64,000 nucleotides of DNA from JAVVEG01 sp041751425. GTDB taxonomy: Bacteria; Pseudomonadota; Gammaproteobacteria; Pseudomonadales; Pseudohongiellaceae. Numbering within the stretch: position 1 is the first letter of the stretch; the number at the start of each line of letters is the position of its first letter. The stretch spans positions 16,746-80,745 of the forward strand of contig JBGSXL010000033.1 in the NCBI GenBank assembly GCA_041751425.1. The letters are read 5' to 3'. The notes beneath the pieces are model-generated. The model saw nothing but the letters and a program-made list of their open reading frames with translations, was not told where the DNA came from and searched no databases. Position numbers and translations under genes: made by a program. Positions 42,836 through 52,162 of this stretch are shown here, one piece after another.

Positions 42836-44530
42836 TTAGCGGCCTCCGCCACCGCCACCACCGCCACCACCCCCTGAGAAACCGCCGCCTCCGCCCCCGG
42901 ATGCAGACCCGGGCGGCGTTGCCGCGCTGGAGATAGCAGTATTCATGGCGCTACTGACTGACCGACTGAAATCACCCATTTGCCCAGCGTTAAACGCGCC
43001 TGCATACCAGAGCGGCCGATAATTGACTCCCTGAGATGATTCCAATTCCGCAAACACTTTCTGGAACCGCTCCGCCCAGGCCTGCTCGACACCCAGCGCT
43101 ATGGCAAAAGGCAGAAAACGTTCGAACAACTCCGGAGTCAGCTCAGGCGGATGTGCGATATTCAAATCGTCCTTTTCTGCCACTTCCAGATAAAGCTTAA
43201 ATCCCTCCAGTTTATCCATCAGCTTGCGTCCTTCTCCTGTCGGTGCTCTGAGCAGCAAGGCGAAGAGGCCATGCGCTACCATAATGAGAGCCACAAACAG
43301 CAGAACAAGTGGAACAAAGGCGCCAAATACCACAATCATCAACAACACCCCTGCAGAACCCAGCAGTGAAGGTAACAAGTGACGTGCATTATTTTTAAAA
43401 TAAATATTCAGATAATTCTTTCTCAGCGAAGTTTTATGAGCGGATTTGGCACTGCCGACGATAGCGTGGTTTTCATTCTTCAGCTCCAGAACATCTCCTG
43501 CAGAAAAAAGTTTGTCCAGCAGCGTTTTTTCTCCTGCTGCCAACTCTTGGTTCGAGTTTAATTTCTGCAGCGTGAATTTTTTCTTTATTTGCGAAATCTG
43601 CACATGACCTTTCACGGCGAGACTCACGACAGCGGCGGTAAACGCCAGATTATCGTAGCCCATGCGCAAGATATACCGCGCAGAAGCCGGTGAAAATCCA
43701 GCAGGAGGTTCATAATGCGGGAATATCACACCTGCCTCGGGATCGCGGCCTACCCGGAACCAGGTCAGCAGTAACCAACCCAATGAAGCGCACAGCGCCA
43801 ACAGGCCAAGAAGTACACCCAGATTATCCGTCAGTAAATAGCGCAGTCGCTCGCCCGCACCAGGCTCATGCACAATCCCTTTGGGAAAACTCATCACCAA
43901 TGTCAGACCGTTGCGATTGGGCAATTCGGTAGTGGTACGAATTTCAGCCTGGCCGTCCGCAACGGTGACCACGTAGTCCTGCCCCGTGGCGCCAAAGGGA
44001 CCTGTGTATCCTTCCATAGTGATCGCGTCCGCAGGAACAGCTTCGGGCAGACTCACCGTGGCGCTGGCGTTTTCTATCCGAAAATCCCAACCCAGCCCCG
44101 TCACATTCCAATACAACTCGTCGTGGTTCTCAAAATAACCGAGCTGCCGATCGGTTTGATAACGCAGCGAGTATTCATATTCTGCCGGCACACGCAGAAA
44201 ATCATCGCCGCCAAAATCCACCCTGACACCGTTGGCGCGGCGCGTGACGCTGAAAATCTCTGGCTGACCATTGCGGGCTAAGCTCAATACCTCGAAATCC
44301 ACAACCATACTATTGCCAGCGCGGTCCGTGTAGTGGGTTGGGAATTCGCGATAAATCCCGCGCCGGATGTTACGCCCTTCGGCTCGCACACGGATCGTCT
44401 CAGTGACAATCATTGTGGCATCAGCCTGTATCTGGATGTCGCTATAAAAAAACAGGATGCGCTCTTGCGCCTGTACACCGGCGCACAGTGTCAGAAACAG
44501 TGCAAATACGTAAAGTGGTAGGCGAAGCAT
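42836..44530 (-). CDS. DUF2207 membrane protein with glycine-rich tail
   Basis: A 564-residue protein with a signal peptide (to about CAGVQAQE), an extracytoplasmic beta-rich DUF2207 domain (ITVTETIRVRAEGRNIRRGIYREFP), a membrane helix near 240-260, a cytosolic segment, two further helices near 385-430 and a C-terminal tail of almost only Gly, Ser and Phe. The pairing with lemA is common across bacteria; the role is unknown but may be envelope-related. It overlaps the LemA stop by one base. The low-complexity tail abuts a REP copy. Confidence 0.87.
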   Translation of the reverse strand: MLRLPLYVFALFLTLCAGVQAQERILFFYSDIQIQADATMIVTETIRVRAEGRNIRRGIYREFPTHYTDRAGNSMVVDFEVLSLARNGQPEIFSVTRRANGVRVDFGGDDFLRVPAEYEYSLRYQTDRQLGYFENHDELYWNVTGLGWDFRIENASATVSLPEAVPADAITMEGYTGPFGATGQDYVVTVADGQAEIRTTTELPNRNGLTLVMSFPKGIVHEPGAGERLRYLLTDNLGVLLGLLALCASLGWLLLTWFRVGRDPEAGVIFPHYEPPAGFSPASARYILRMGYDNLAFTAAVVSLAVKGHVQISQIKKKFTLQKLNSNQELAAGEKTLLDKLFSAGDVLELKNENHAIVGSAKSAHKTSLRKNYLNIYFKNNARHLLPSLLGSAGVLLMIVVFGAFVPLVLLFVALIMVAHGLFALLLRAPTGEGRKLMDKLEGFKLYLEVAEKDDLNIAHPPELTPELFERFLPFAIALGVEQAWAERFQKVFAELESSQGVNYRPLWYAGAFNAGQMGDFSRSVSSAMNTAISSAATPPGSASGGGGGGFSGGGGGGGGGGGR

Positions 44531-45078
44531 CAGTGCAACTCCACTTTCGGCGCTGTTCTTTCGTTACTGTCATCTACTTCAAAGAACTCCGCAACCGCAA
44601 AGCGAAAGGGTCGGGCGATCAGCAAGTGGGGGAAACTCTGAATACGGGTGTTGTAGATGCGCACGGAGCCGTTGTAGAAGCGACGTGCGTACTGAATGTG
44701 ATCTTCGACTACCGTCAGCTCGGTCTGTAACTGGCGAAAGTTGCTGTCTGCCTTGAGGTCGGGATAGTCTTCGGCGAGCACAATCAGCTTTTGAATGCCG
44801 CTTTCCATTTCCGCTTCCAGCCGTGCTTTCTCCGGCAAATGTGCGGCCGCCTCGCTGCGGGCGCGCAGTTCAGTGACAGCCTCCATGGTGGCCCTCTCAT
44901 AAGAGGAATAGGCCTTAACCGTAGCGATCAGTTGCGGCACGAGATCGTGTCGACGCTTCAACTGGACATCGATGTCACTCCAGGCGGCCTGTACCTGGTT
45001 GCGGTCCTGTACCAGTCGGTTATATATCCATATCGACGGTATCAGAACAAGGACTGCGGCGATCAGTAGTTCAAACAT
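44530..45078 (-). CDS. lemA: LemA family protein
   Basis: A 182-residue protein with an N-terminal membrane helix (1-20) and the helical LemA domain: VQAAWSDIDVQLKRRHDLVPQL, ARLEAEMESGIQKLIVLAEDYPDLKADSNF and FNGSVRIYN-like (FYNGSVRIYNTRIQSFPHLL). Function is unknown; it is typically co-transcribed with DUF2207 or TPM proteins. It is first in the two-gene unit, 29 bp from REP copy F. Confidence 0.9.
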   Translation of the reverse strand: MFELLIAAVLVLIPSIWIYNRLVQDRNQVQAAWSDIDVQLKRRHDLVPQLIATVKAYSSYERATMEAVTELRARSEAAAHLPEKARLEAEMESGIQKLIVLAEDYPDLKADSNFRQLQTELTVVEDHIQYARRFYNGSVRIYNTRIQSFPHLLIARPFRFAVAEFFEVDDSNERTAPKVELH

Positions 45079-45106
45079 AATGAAAATCCATTTTGCCAGT
45101 GCGTGG

Positions 45107-45180
45107 GGGGCCGGGATAATTGGGGTCAGAGTAAAAATACAGTACTGTTTTTTTACTCTGACCCCAATTATCCCGGCCCC
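45107..45180. repeat. REP palindrome copy F with extended arms
   Basis: The longest copy: 36-bp arms from GGGGCCGGGATAATTGGGG at the left to its complement at the right, with a short mismatch near the central TA (AAAAATACAG against CTGTTTTTTT). It lies between modC and lemA, 6 bp from the modC stop. Confidence 0.92.
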
Positions 45181-45186
45181 ATTTAT

Positions 45187-46254
45187 TTAGCTGATCAGCG
45201 CCACCCATTTGATCAGCGCATACACCCGCTGCCCCGGCGCCAGCGCCAAACGCTGCGCCGACCAACTGGTGATCTCAGACAGCAATAATTGCCCATCCGC
45301 CAGACGCAAATGCAGCACCACGCGTTGCTCGCCAACGGCGTGCACATGCTCAATAGACACCAGCAGATGGTTCTGCATACTTATACGCTGCGGATCATCC
45401 AGCGCCACGCTGACATCGCGCGCTAGAATGCGCACTCTCATGGCCTTGTCCATTGCATTAGCGGGAGATTGCAGCCAAAGCCTCGCCTCTGGTGGTCCGA
45501 ATGCACTCAATCCGAACTCATTCGAAGTCCCCAACTCCCCGGTAAGAATCGCAGCCGCACCCTCCTCCTGAAACAACGGCGTATCGGGACGGGCCAGCGC
45601 TTGTTGCAACGTCTCAATACCGGTGATCTGCCCGGCAGCCATAAAGGCCACATGGTTTGCCAGGCGCTGCACCTCATCGGGCGAGTGCGTAATCAGCATG
45701 ATGGGCACCTGAGAGTCCTGCGCCAATCGCGACAGAAACGGCATAATCTCCCGTTTGGTCTGGGTGTCCAATGCCGACAGCGGTTCATCCAATAACAATA
45801 ACTGCGGACTGGTGAGCAATGCCCGACCAAGCGATATGCGTTGACGCTCACCACCGGAGAGTTGATCGATACGTTGTTGCAGCAGCGGCTCTATCGCCAG
45901 CATCTGCATCACCTCATCCGGATGCAACCGTCGGTGCTCCGCAATTGTGCGTTTATAGCCGTACAACAAATTAGCACGCACCGACAAATGCGGCAACAGA
46001 CTGTGCTCCTGAAACACCAAACCAATGCGGCGCTCGCTGGTCGGCACAAAGTGGGAGTCCTGCTGCCAACACTGGTCACCGAAATGCACTTGTGCGCCAG
46101 GCATCCGTTCCAAGCCTGCAATAATGCGCAGCAAAGTTGTCTTGCCACAGCCCGAGCGACCAAACAACGCGGTGACTCCCTCCGTTGGCAGTTCACTATC
46201 AATAAGCAGATTGAATGCGCCGCGTTGCAGGTGCGCCTTGACGCGCAAGCTCAT
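45187..46254 (-). CDS. modC: Molybdate ABC transporter ATP-binding protein
   Basis: A 355-residue ATPase with Walker A GRSGCGKTT (32-40), signature LSGGERQ (132-138), Walker B LLLLDEP (152-158) and a C-terminal TOBE/MOP-like domain (about 285-350) that senses oxyanion in ModC. It overlaps modB by 4 bp. Together with modB and the distant modA it forms a complete molybdate importer for molybdoenzyme synthesis. Confidence 0.92.
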   Translation of the reverse strand: MSLRVKAHLQRGAFNLLIDSELPTEGVTALFGRSGCGKTTLLRIIAGLERMPGAQVHFGDQCWQQDSHFVPTSERRIGLVFQEHSLLPHLSVRANLLYGYKRTIAEHRRLHPDEVMQMLAIEPLLQQRIDQLSGGERQRISLGRALLTSPQLLLLDEPLSALDTQTKREIMPFLSRLAQDSQVPIMLITHSPDEVQRLANHVAFMAAGQITGIETLQQALARPDTPLFQEEGAAAILTGELGTSNEFGLSAFGPPEARLWLQSPANAMDKAMRVRILARDVSVALDDPQRISMQNHLLVSIEHVHAVGEQRVVLHLRLADGQLLLSEITSWSAQRLALAPGQRVYALIKWVALIS

Positions 46255-46937
46255 ACCCGCACCACTTGAAAGCGTCGGCTGAAACCATACACCGTGAACA
46301 ACACCAGAAAAGAGAACGCCAGCAGAATCAGAGAAAGGCGATGCGCAGCTTCGTAGTTCATGCTCTGCGCATAATCGTATATCAACACCGACAACACCTT
46401 AGTCTCGCCAGGAATACTGCCGCCCAGCATCAGGATAACGCCGAACTCTCCCATCGTATGCGCAAAGGTCAGTGTCGCGGCTATAACATAGCCGCCCTTA
46501 CAAAGAGGCAAAATCACCGAAAAGAAACGATCGACGGGTCCTGCTCCCAGCGCACAGGCCACTTCCACCGGTCGGCGACCCAGATTGTGGAAACTTTCCA
46601 GCAGCGGTTGCACGGCAAACGGCAGGGAATACAATACCGATGCCACCAGAATGCCTGCAAAGGAAAAAGCCAGATGCGTCAGGCCGATATCTTCCATCGA
46701 GCCACCGATAAAACCGCGTGGTCCCAATACCAGCAATAAATAGAAACCCAAAACTGTGGGCGGCAACACCAGCGGCAACGCCACTACAGCTTGCACCGCC
46801 ACCTTTATTCCTGAGGTCTTGCCGGATAACCACCATGCCAGTGGCGTAGCGATAAGCAGCAGTATCACAGTGGTGTACAGGCACAGTTTGAGTGTCACCT
46901 CAATGGCCTGCCAGTCTGCAGGGCTGAGTCCGAACAT
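46251..46937 (-). CDS. modB: Molybdate ABC transporter permease
   Basis: A 228-residue inner-membrane permease with about five hydrophobic helices, PLVLPPTVLGFYLLL near the N-terminus and the ABC-interaction EAA loop region (CALGAGPVDRFFSVILPLCK). AGGAAGTAAT precedes the ATG. modA, normally directly upstream, is 4.4 kb away with three unrelated genes between, so the operon looks split. A separate promoter for modBC is likely in 46938-47103, but none is obvious. Confidence 0.93.
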   Translation of the reverse strand: MFGLSPADWQAIEVTLKLCLYTTVILLLIATPLAWWLSGKTSGIKVAVQAVVALPLVLPPTVLGFYLLLVLGPRGFIGGSMEDIGLTHLAFSFAGILVASVLYSLPFAVQPLLESFHNLGRRPVEVACALGAGPVDRFFSVILPLCKGGYVIAATLTFAHTMGEFGVILMLGGSIPGETKVLSVLIYDYAQSMNYEAAHRLSLILLAFSFLVLFTVYGFSRRFQVVRV

Positions 46938-47103
46938 ATTACTTCCTGTGAGATCGTCAGAATTCCGGGCAACATTCCGGCATCACAATGTAATTAAATA
47001 TGTCCGCTTTGGCTACAGCCAATAATGGGTATCTCCTTTTATTTCGACATTTGCGCGCCAGCAGCCGCCCTTTATCGAACAGCCGGGATGGAACAGGGAC
47101 GAA

Positions 47104-48237
47104 TCACACACTGAACACCGACACGTTCAGCGCACGCTCCAAAAACCACAACACACCAAAACCGGTAATCCCAATGCCAGTAGCTATCAGCGTCATTTTT
47201 CTTACTATCTCTGCACGGCCAAGCAACAGCAGCACAGGCACAAGAACAAGCACAATGGCCAGCTGTCCAATCTCCACTCCCACGTTAAAGCTCAGCAGAC
47301 TGCTGACAAACAAATTTGTTGGCAGGGACAGGTCACTCAGTACACCGGCAAAACCGAAACCATGAATCAGCCCAAAACCAAAGGCCAATTTCCACATATG
47401 CCCCCGTAACACCGGCCAGATAATATTCAATCCGGAGACAGCCACAGAAAGCGCTATCACTGACTCTACAAAGCGAGAGGGCAGCACAATAATTTCCAGA
47501 GTGGCTACAATCAGGGTGATTGAATGCGCGATGGTGAAGGCAGTAACGATTACGAGTATTTCGTAAAACAAACTTTTCGTGGTCACTTTATCGATCAATG
47601 CGCGACTTTTCCCAATAACAATCGGTACCAATAACGCACACAGGAATAAGATATGATCCAGACCAATCCAGATATGCCAGATTCCTTCCAACAAAAAGAC
47701 CCACAAATTGGCCAGCAGGGAAATGTCCTCAGCATCTACCGTGTGGTTGGGTGTTGCCGGAGAGAACAAACGCACATGAGTATCGCTGCCAGTGATTGCT
47801 GTCAGAATTCCACGGTGTGAAGAATCAATATCGAACAGCAGCGAGTAATTAACCTGCAGAGGACCTGTGGCAACGCAATCTGCGTTGACAGGTACGTGCA
47901 GGAACACCCCTGCATTCAGCTCTTCAAGCATGAAACTGCCAAACTGTGTGCTGCAATCCTGCCCTGCCATACGTAACTCAAGTCTCGACAACAAATGCGT
48001 GCGCAGTACTTCCTGCTTTTGCAGGATTTCACCCCAGGTAATCTGCGCATCGTTGTTGGCATCCAGACCCACTGCCAGTTCAAGGTCCTGTATGGCAATC
48101 GACCAGGTGCCTGTGACCACATTATTTTCGAATTCAAAGTTGAGATAACTGTCACTTAGACTGTGCGCTAAGGCCGTAGCGGGAAACTGTAGTATAAGAA
48201 ACAACGAGGCAATCGCGGAAAAAATACGATTAGTCAT
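47104..48237 (-). CDS. HupE/UreJ-family membrane protein (type 2)
   Basis: A 377-residue protein with a signal peptide (to ATALA), an extracytoplasmic N-terminal domain (about 25-165) and a HupE/UreJ-like membrane domain with several helices, including the His-rich LLEGIWHIWIGLDHILFL and FGFGLIHGFGFAGVL. Family members are thought to move nickel or other metals, on limited evidence. It overlaps the TPR-like gene by 4 bp. With the TPR-like and DUF4331 proteins upstream it forms a three-gene block inserted between modA and modB. Confidence 0.85.
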   Translation of the reverse strand: MTNRIFSAIASLFLILQFPATALAHSLSDSYLNFEFENNVVTGTWSIAIQDLELAVGLDANNDAQITWGEILQKQEVLRTHLLSRLELRMAGQDCSTQFGSFMLEELNAGVFLHVPVNADCVATGPLQVNYSLLFDIDSSHRGILTAITGSDTHVRLFSPATPNHTVDAEDISLLANLWVFLLEGIWHIWIGLDHILFLCALLVPIVIGKSRALIDKVTTKSLFYEILVIVTAFTIAHSITLIVATLEIIVLPSRFVESVIALSVAVSGLNIIWPVLRGHMWKLAFGFGLIHGFGFAGVLSDLSLPTNLFVSSLLSFNVGVEIGQLAIVLVLVPVLLLLGRAEIVRKMTLIATGIGITGFGVLWFLERALNVSVFSV

Positions 48238-49457
48238 AGTTGTAGTCCCTGTTCTTCGAAGACTGCCTCGAGCTGCATATCCTCAGTTCCTTTTGCGCGA
48301 ATCCACTGGTGCAAATCAAGAAGTACTTTCTGCTCTGAGCTACCAACCGCCGCTTTTGCCAGCAACAAGGCATCAGATGGCTCTTTTTGCTCATCCCAGT
48401 TTTGCAACGCAGCCTGCAAAGCGGCAACTGGATTATCCAGAATGTTCAGTGCATAACGCGCGTATTCCTTGTTCGGCACAGCTTCACTGCGCAGAAAAGC
48501 CAGCTCGAAATAGCTTGCCAGACTTTCCAACAGCGGCTCAGAACGCGTGTCACTGGTTGCCATTAATGCTTCCGCAAGCAGAATATCGATTTCCGTACTA
48601 CGTAACGCTTCCGGAACAAGTGCCAATAGATTGATCACATCGCGGGGACGGTTCTGCTCCAGCAATAAATTGCTGTATTGCACCAGCGTGTAAAATTGCT
48701 GCGGCGATTGCACCAGCACGGCTAAATAAATGTTTTCGGCAACATCGGTCTGACCCAGTCTATGCGCCAGCACTGCTGCTGTAATCTGTAGTTCAATCTG
48801 CTCGGATGTTGACAAGCGTTCGCCACTCTCGAGCAGCGCGATCACTGCCAGCAACGCCGGTTCCGCACGACCGCTGACACCATCGAGCTGAGCCTGGCAA
48901 TTTAAGTAGATGGCGGCTGAGGCGCTTCCTCGCATCGCATCGCAACTTTGTTGCGTCAGTAAATAGTCGCCGGTGACCAGACCAATCTGAGCGCGAATCA
49001 TATGAGCCTGCAGATCCATCGCGTTCTGTGCCAACACAATATCCAATTCACGCAAGGCCTCGGCAAACGCATGGTTGTGTTGCAGCACCGCTGCACTGAT
49101 TGTGCGAACCAGCACTGGCTTTTCAATCTCGCCGGGCCATTGCTCCAGCAAGGTCATCACGTGCCCATAAGCACGTGGTTCCTGCGAACTTGCCGCCAAT
49201 CGGTACGCATTCACAATGTTTATCAGCAAGCGATTAGGATCTGTTGCATACTGCGTTGATTCAGCAGTTCTAAGCTGGCGCGACAACTCTGCTACGGCTC
49301 CTGACAAAGTGATAACCACCTGGTTTTCATCATTTGGCACATAAGGCTGCGCTAACGCACTCATCGATAACAACAAGATGAGGGCAACAATGACGCAACG
49401 TATAATTGAATTTGAGTTGAATGGTTTGATCTCTGAAATTCTCATCCTGGGTTGCAT
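48234..49457 (-). CDS. Exported TPR-like repeat protein
   Basis: A 407-residue protein with an N-terminal signal segment (IIRCVIVALILLLSMSALAQ) and helical repeats of the tetratricopeptide type (for example DVAENIYLAVLVQSPQQFYT, VQYSNLLLEQNRPRDVI, NLLALVPEALRSTEIDILLA). It is probably a periplasmic scaffold or chaperone for the adjacent HupE-like and DUF4331 proteins. ATG 49457 has GGAG 8 bases upstream; the frame is open to 49499. Confidence 0.72.
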   Translation of the reverse strand: MQPRMRISEIKPFNSNSIIRCVIVALILLLSMSALAQPYVPNDENQVVITLSGAVAELSRQLRTAESTQYATDPNRLLINIVNAYRLAASSQEPRAYGHVMTLLEQWPGEIEKPVLVRTISAAVLQHNHAFAEALRELDIVLAQNAMDLQAHMIRAQIGLVTGDYLLTQQSCDAMRGSASAAIYLNCQAQLDGVSGRAEPALLAVIALLESGERLSTSEQIELQITAAVLAHRLGQTDVAENIYLAVLVQSPQQFYTLVQYSNLLLEQNRPRDVINLLALVPEALRSTEIDILLAEALMATSDTRSEPLLESLASYFELAFLRSEAVPNKEYARYALNILDNPVAALQAALQNWDEQKEPSDALLLAKAAVGSSEQKVLLDLHQWIRAKGTEDMQLEAVFEEQGLQL

Positions 49458-49621
49458 GTCGAGTCTCCATACGTAATCTTTAGCAACATCGTTCCACAAC
49501 TAATATTGCGACAAAAAAAATGTGACCCCAAGACGTCCCTGTCCTGAAGATCACTTAAAAGTTGGATTTACCTTCCTTCACTTAAGATATCAACTGCGCC
49601 CAAACAGGCGTCCTCGCAGTT

Positions 49622-51052
49622 CTACTGCTGCACCATAGATCCCGGAAGCGGGTCATTCAAATACGGAAATACCGTTTTGAACTCGGCGGCGCTGACAGTT
49701 GTCTGATCAGTAAAAGGCGCTGTGTTATTCGGTGCAACCGCAGCATCTGATGTCAACGCTCCCATCATCACTCGCAGCGCAATGTCCACAACATCGTCAC
49801 CCGGACGGCGACCGTTCGGGAATCCCGCGTTATCGCCAGCCAGCACACCCAGATTGGCTTGCATACTTGCGGAAGCAGGCGCAATTGATGTGTTCAGACG
49901 CAACATTTCACTGCGCGGGAATGTACCGTTGGCGATACTCGCAGGCAAGTTCAGTCCCGGAACGCCTGCAATGGCGTTAACAAGATCAGTGCGGGGGAAG
50001 TTTTTGGGAGCCACGGCACCCGCACCACTAAACAGAAGTTCAAGCAGGAAAGGCAAGGTGGGCCGTTCAACATAGTGCGCGAACTGCGCATCATTTAAGG
50101 GATGACTGCCGTTGAATTTGTCTTTATCCGGAAGACCGATTACGACTTCATTAATCAGTGGAAATCCAAGACGTGACACCTGCAGTGGCTGGCCAGCACC
50201 CATATTCAAACTGGCCGTGGTCCAGGCGCCAATAATCGGATCGGATTGTGTGAGACACGATATTGGTATCTCAAGGGCCAGAGAGGTAACACTTAGATCA
50301 CCAATCGGATTTTTAACCGCATCTGGAGCGCCCAAAGGATTCAGATTGACCAGGTCAAATACCTGCCCAAGATTTACAGCGAACCCCTCATTGCGCTGTC
50401 CGACAAACACGCGTCCCTGGCCCGAACATCCCGGAATGGCAATCGGATAAATATGTGCGTTAGCATAAGTCGGATAGTTTGGAATTGACTTGGTGCCAAT
50501 GTAGTCCACTGGCTTTCGGAAGGTTGCGGATTGCGTTGATGCGTTGGTCACTGCTTGAACAGTCCCAGTGCGACGGTCGCCTCTAACGATATCAAGCTTA
50601 TATTCCTGACGGGAATTAACGTTGGCAGTATCAGCGGCGCCCGGTCCAATCTGGCCCGCGTTAATTAATGGGATTGGTATGGTCTGCCCACCAACCGGCA
50701 CACCTGCTCCTGCCAATATTGTGGAGAAGTCAAAACGGAATGTGATCTCTTCCATCGAATCGCCGTCATTATCTATATGTATCTCGTAAATTCCGGCTGT
50801 TTCCAGATCGAAATAATTTGGTCCGCCGTATGGAGCCTGCAGCGGCAAATAATTGGCAATGATAGTGACAAAATTTTCTCTGCCCGGCTCATAACTTCTG
50901 AACATATATAGATCTGTTCCATCCAGCCGCGGCAGACCGGCGATCATGGGTGCTTCTCTGTGACTTGAGGCTAATGCCGCAGCAGAACTTCCAAGCAACG
51001 CAGCTGCAATGGCACAGCGCCGAAATCTTTTCCAATTGATGTCTTTATTCAT
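49622..51052 (-). CDS. Exported DUF4331 protein
   Basis: A 476-residue secreted protein. The signal peptide (RRCAIAAALLGSSAAALAS) is followed by SSHREAPMIAGLPRLDGTDLYMF, the DUF4331 hallmark, and further conserved segments (EEITFRFDF, YVERPTLPFLLELLF, GRRPGDDVVDIALRVM). Function unknown. ATG 51052 is preferred to 51142 because GGAG precedes it and it gives a proper signal peptide. DUF4331 genes with neighbouring TPR and HupE/UreJ genes are a recurrent arrangement to my knowledge; a joint envelope or metal function is inferred. Confidence 0.85.
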   Translation of the reverse strand: MNKDINWKRFRRCAIAAALLGSSAAALASSHREAPMIAGLPRLDGTDLYMFRSYEPGRENFVTIIANYLPLQAPYGGPNYFDLETAGIYEIHIDNDGDSMEEITFRFDFSTILAGAGVPVGGQTIPIPLINAGQIGPGAADTANVNSRQEYKLDIVRGDRRTGTVQAVTNASTQSATFRKPVDYIGTKSIPNYPTYANAHIYPIAIPGCSGQGRVFVGQRNEGFAVNLGQVFDLVNLNPLGAPDAVKNPIGDLSVTSLALEIPISCLTQSDPIIGAWTTASLNMGAGQPLQVSRLGFPLINEVVIGLPDKDKFNGSHPLNDAQFAHYVERPTLPFLLELLFSGAGAVAPKNFPRTDLVNAIAGVPGLNLPASIANGTFPRSEMLRLNTSIAPASASMQANLGVLAGDNAGFPNGRRPGDDVVDIALRVMMGALTSDAAVAPNNTAPFTDQTTVSAAEFKTVFPYLNDPLPGSMVQQ

Positions 51053-51313
51053 AATTTTCTCCACCTTGTAACATAAGTTGCTGCTGATCCGAAAAACCCG
51101 CAGTACGTTTCGACTTCTACTTTCGAATTCTATCTTGCGCAAGGATTCCGCTCCGTGCGGTGCGCAACATATAGATCGAACGTTAAATCTCTGTCTTTTT
51201 AGCTTACGAGGAGGGTTTAGTTAGTGGATCAATATAGTTACATCTTTAGAGAGTTTGCTTGAGAAGATGTGAACCGAGTCACGCAATGAAGAACTAAAAT
51301 ATCTGTTTTGAAA

Positions 51314-52081
51314 TTAATCTGGCAGTACAAAACCATAGCGTTGCATCACAGCGTGCGCCTTGTCGCTACTCATATAGTTGCTGAATTTCAGAACGGCAGG
51401 TTTTCCGCCTCCGTGTCGAGTGATGACCCAGGCCTGCGTCAAAGGTTGATGAAAATCGGCATCAATCAAGTGATACCCTTGCGTTACCATACCGGGGAAC
51501 AGCGCCAGAGACAGCGCAATGATACCGATATCCGCCGCGCCGGACTCTGCCATTTGCGCCGCATGAGCAATGTTTTCGCCGAACACAAGTTTGCTCTGCA
51601 CCGCGTCCCAGACACCTGCGGATTGCATGGCCTCTTTAGCGCGCTGACCATAAGGTGCATGGTCCGGTTGCGCGATTGCGATGCGGCGAATGTCGGTGTT
51701 CGTCAAATCGCTTAGTTGCAACAGTGAAGCGTCTTTATTGGCACTCCACAAAACGATGCGCCCCAACGCATAGACCTCCGGTTCGTTAACTGTCAGTCCG
51801 GATTCATGCAGCATTTGCGGATAGGCGATATCGGCAGAGAAATACATGTCAAAAGGAGCACCATTGCTGATCTGGGTATGGAACTGCCCGGAAGAACCGT
51901 AGATCACTGTGGGTTTTTGTGTAGGATTCTCGACGACGTAGGCTGCAATAATTTCATCCAACGCATAACGAAGATCTGAGGCAGCGGCGATGGTGAAGTC
52001 TTGCGCCTGAGTTTTAGACACAAAGAATGCGCAAATTAATAATACTGAGAGTTTTGCTGAATAGCGTTTTATATTCATCAC
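51314..52081 (-). CDS. modA: Molybdate ABC transporter substrate-binding protein
   Basis: A 255-residue periplasmic binding protein with a signal peptide (to SKTQA), the N-terminal FTIAAASDLRYALDEI and the second-lobe motifs YGSSGQFHTQISNGAPFDMYF and VFGENIAHAAQMAESGAADIGI, all typical of ModA. It delivers molybdate or tungstate to ModBC. A ModE-like box lies 38 bp upstream. It is cut off from modBC by the DUF4331 block. Confidence 0.92.
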   Translation of the reverse strand: MMNIKRYSAKLSVLLICAFFVSKTQAQDFTIAAASDLRYALDEIIAAYVVENPTQKPTVIYGSSGQFHTQISNGAPFDMYFSADIAYPQMLHESGLTVNEPEVYALGRIVLWSANKDASLLQLSDLTNTDIRRIAIAQPDHAPYGQRAKEAMQSAGVWDAVQSKLVFGENIAHAAQMAESGAADIGIIALSLALFPGMVTQGYHLIDADFHQPLTQAWVITRHGGGKPAVLKFSNYMSSDKAHAVMQRYGFVLPD

Positions 52082-52118
52082 AATTCAACGGTGTCTGGGT
52101 GGGTTGGCATGGGGAGTA

Positions 52119-52135
52119 ATATACTTTGGTATATA
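52119..52135 (-). promoter_or_regulatory. ModE-box-like site upstream of modA
   Basis: On the minus strand TATAT-ACCAAAG-TATAT matches the TATAT-N7-TAYAT core reported for ModE operators. It lies 38 bp before the modA start, where a molybdate-loaded repressor would block transcription. No modE gene is visible in the window. Confidence 0.5.
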
Positions 52136-52162
52136 AAGGAGTTGCAAGGTGCTGCTGTAAGC

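Noticed and set aside
43151..44281. Several plus-strand frames of 60-140 codons inside the DUF2207 gene
   Set aside because: All are antisense to a gene with clear domain structure and show no family features.
39577..45180. Recurring GGGGTCAGAG palindromes considered as a CRISPR array or attachment sites
   Set aside because: Copies are irregularly spaced with genes between them, are themselves palindromic over their full length, and surround a RAYT gene; there are no cas genes.
49500..49621. Short stem CTGCG/CGCAG downstream of the DUF4331 gene as a terminator
   Set aside because: The stem is only 5 bp with a long loop and no T run.
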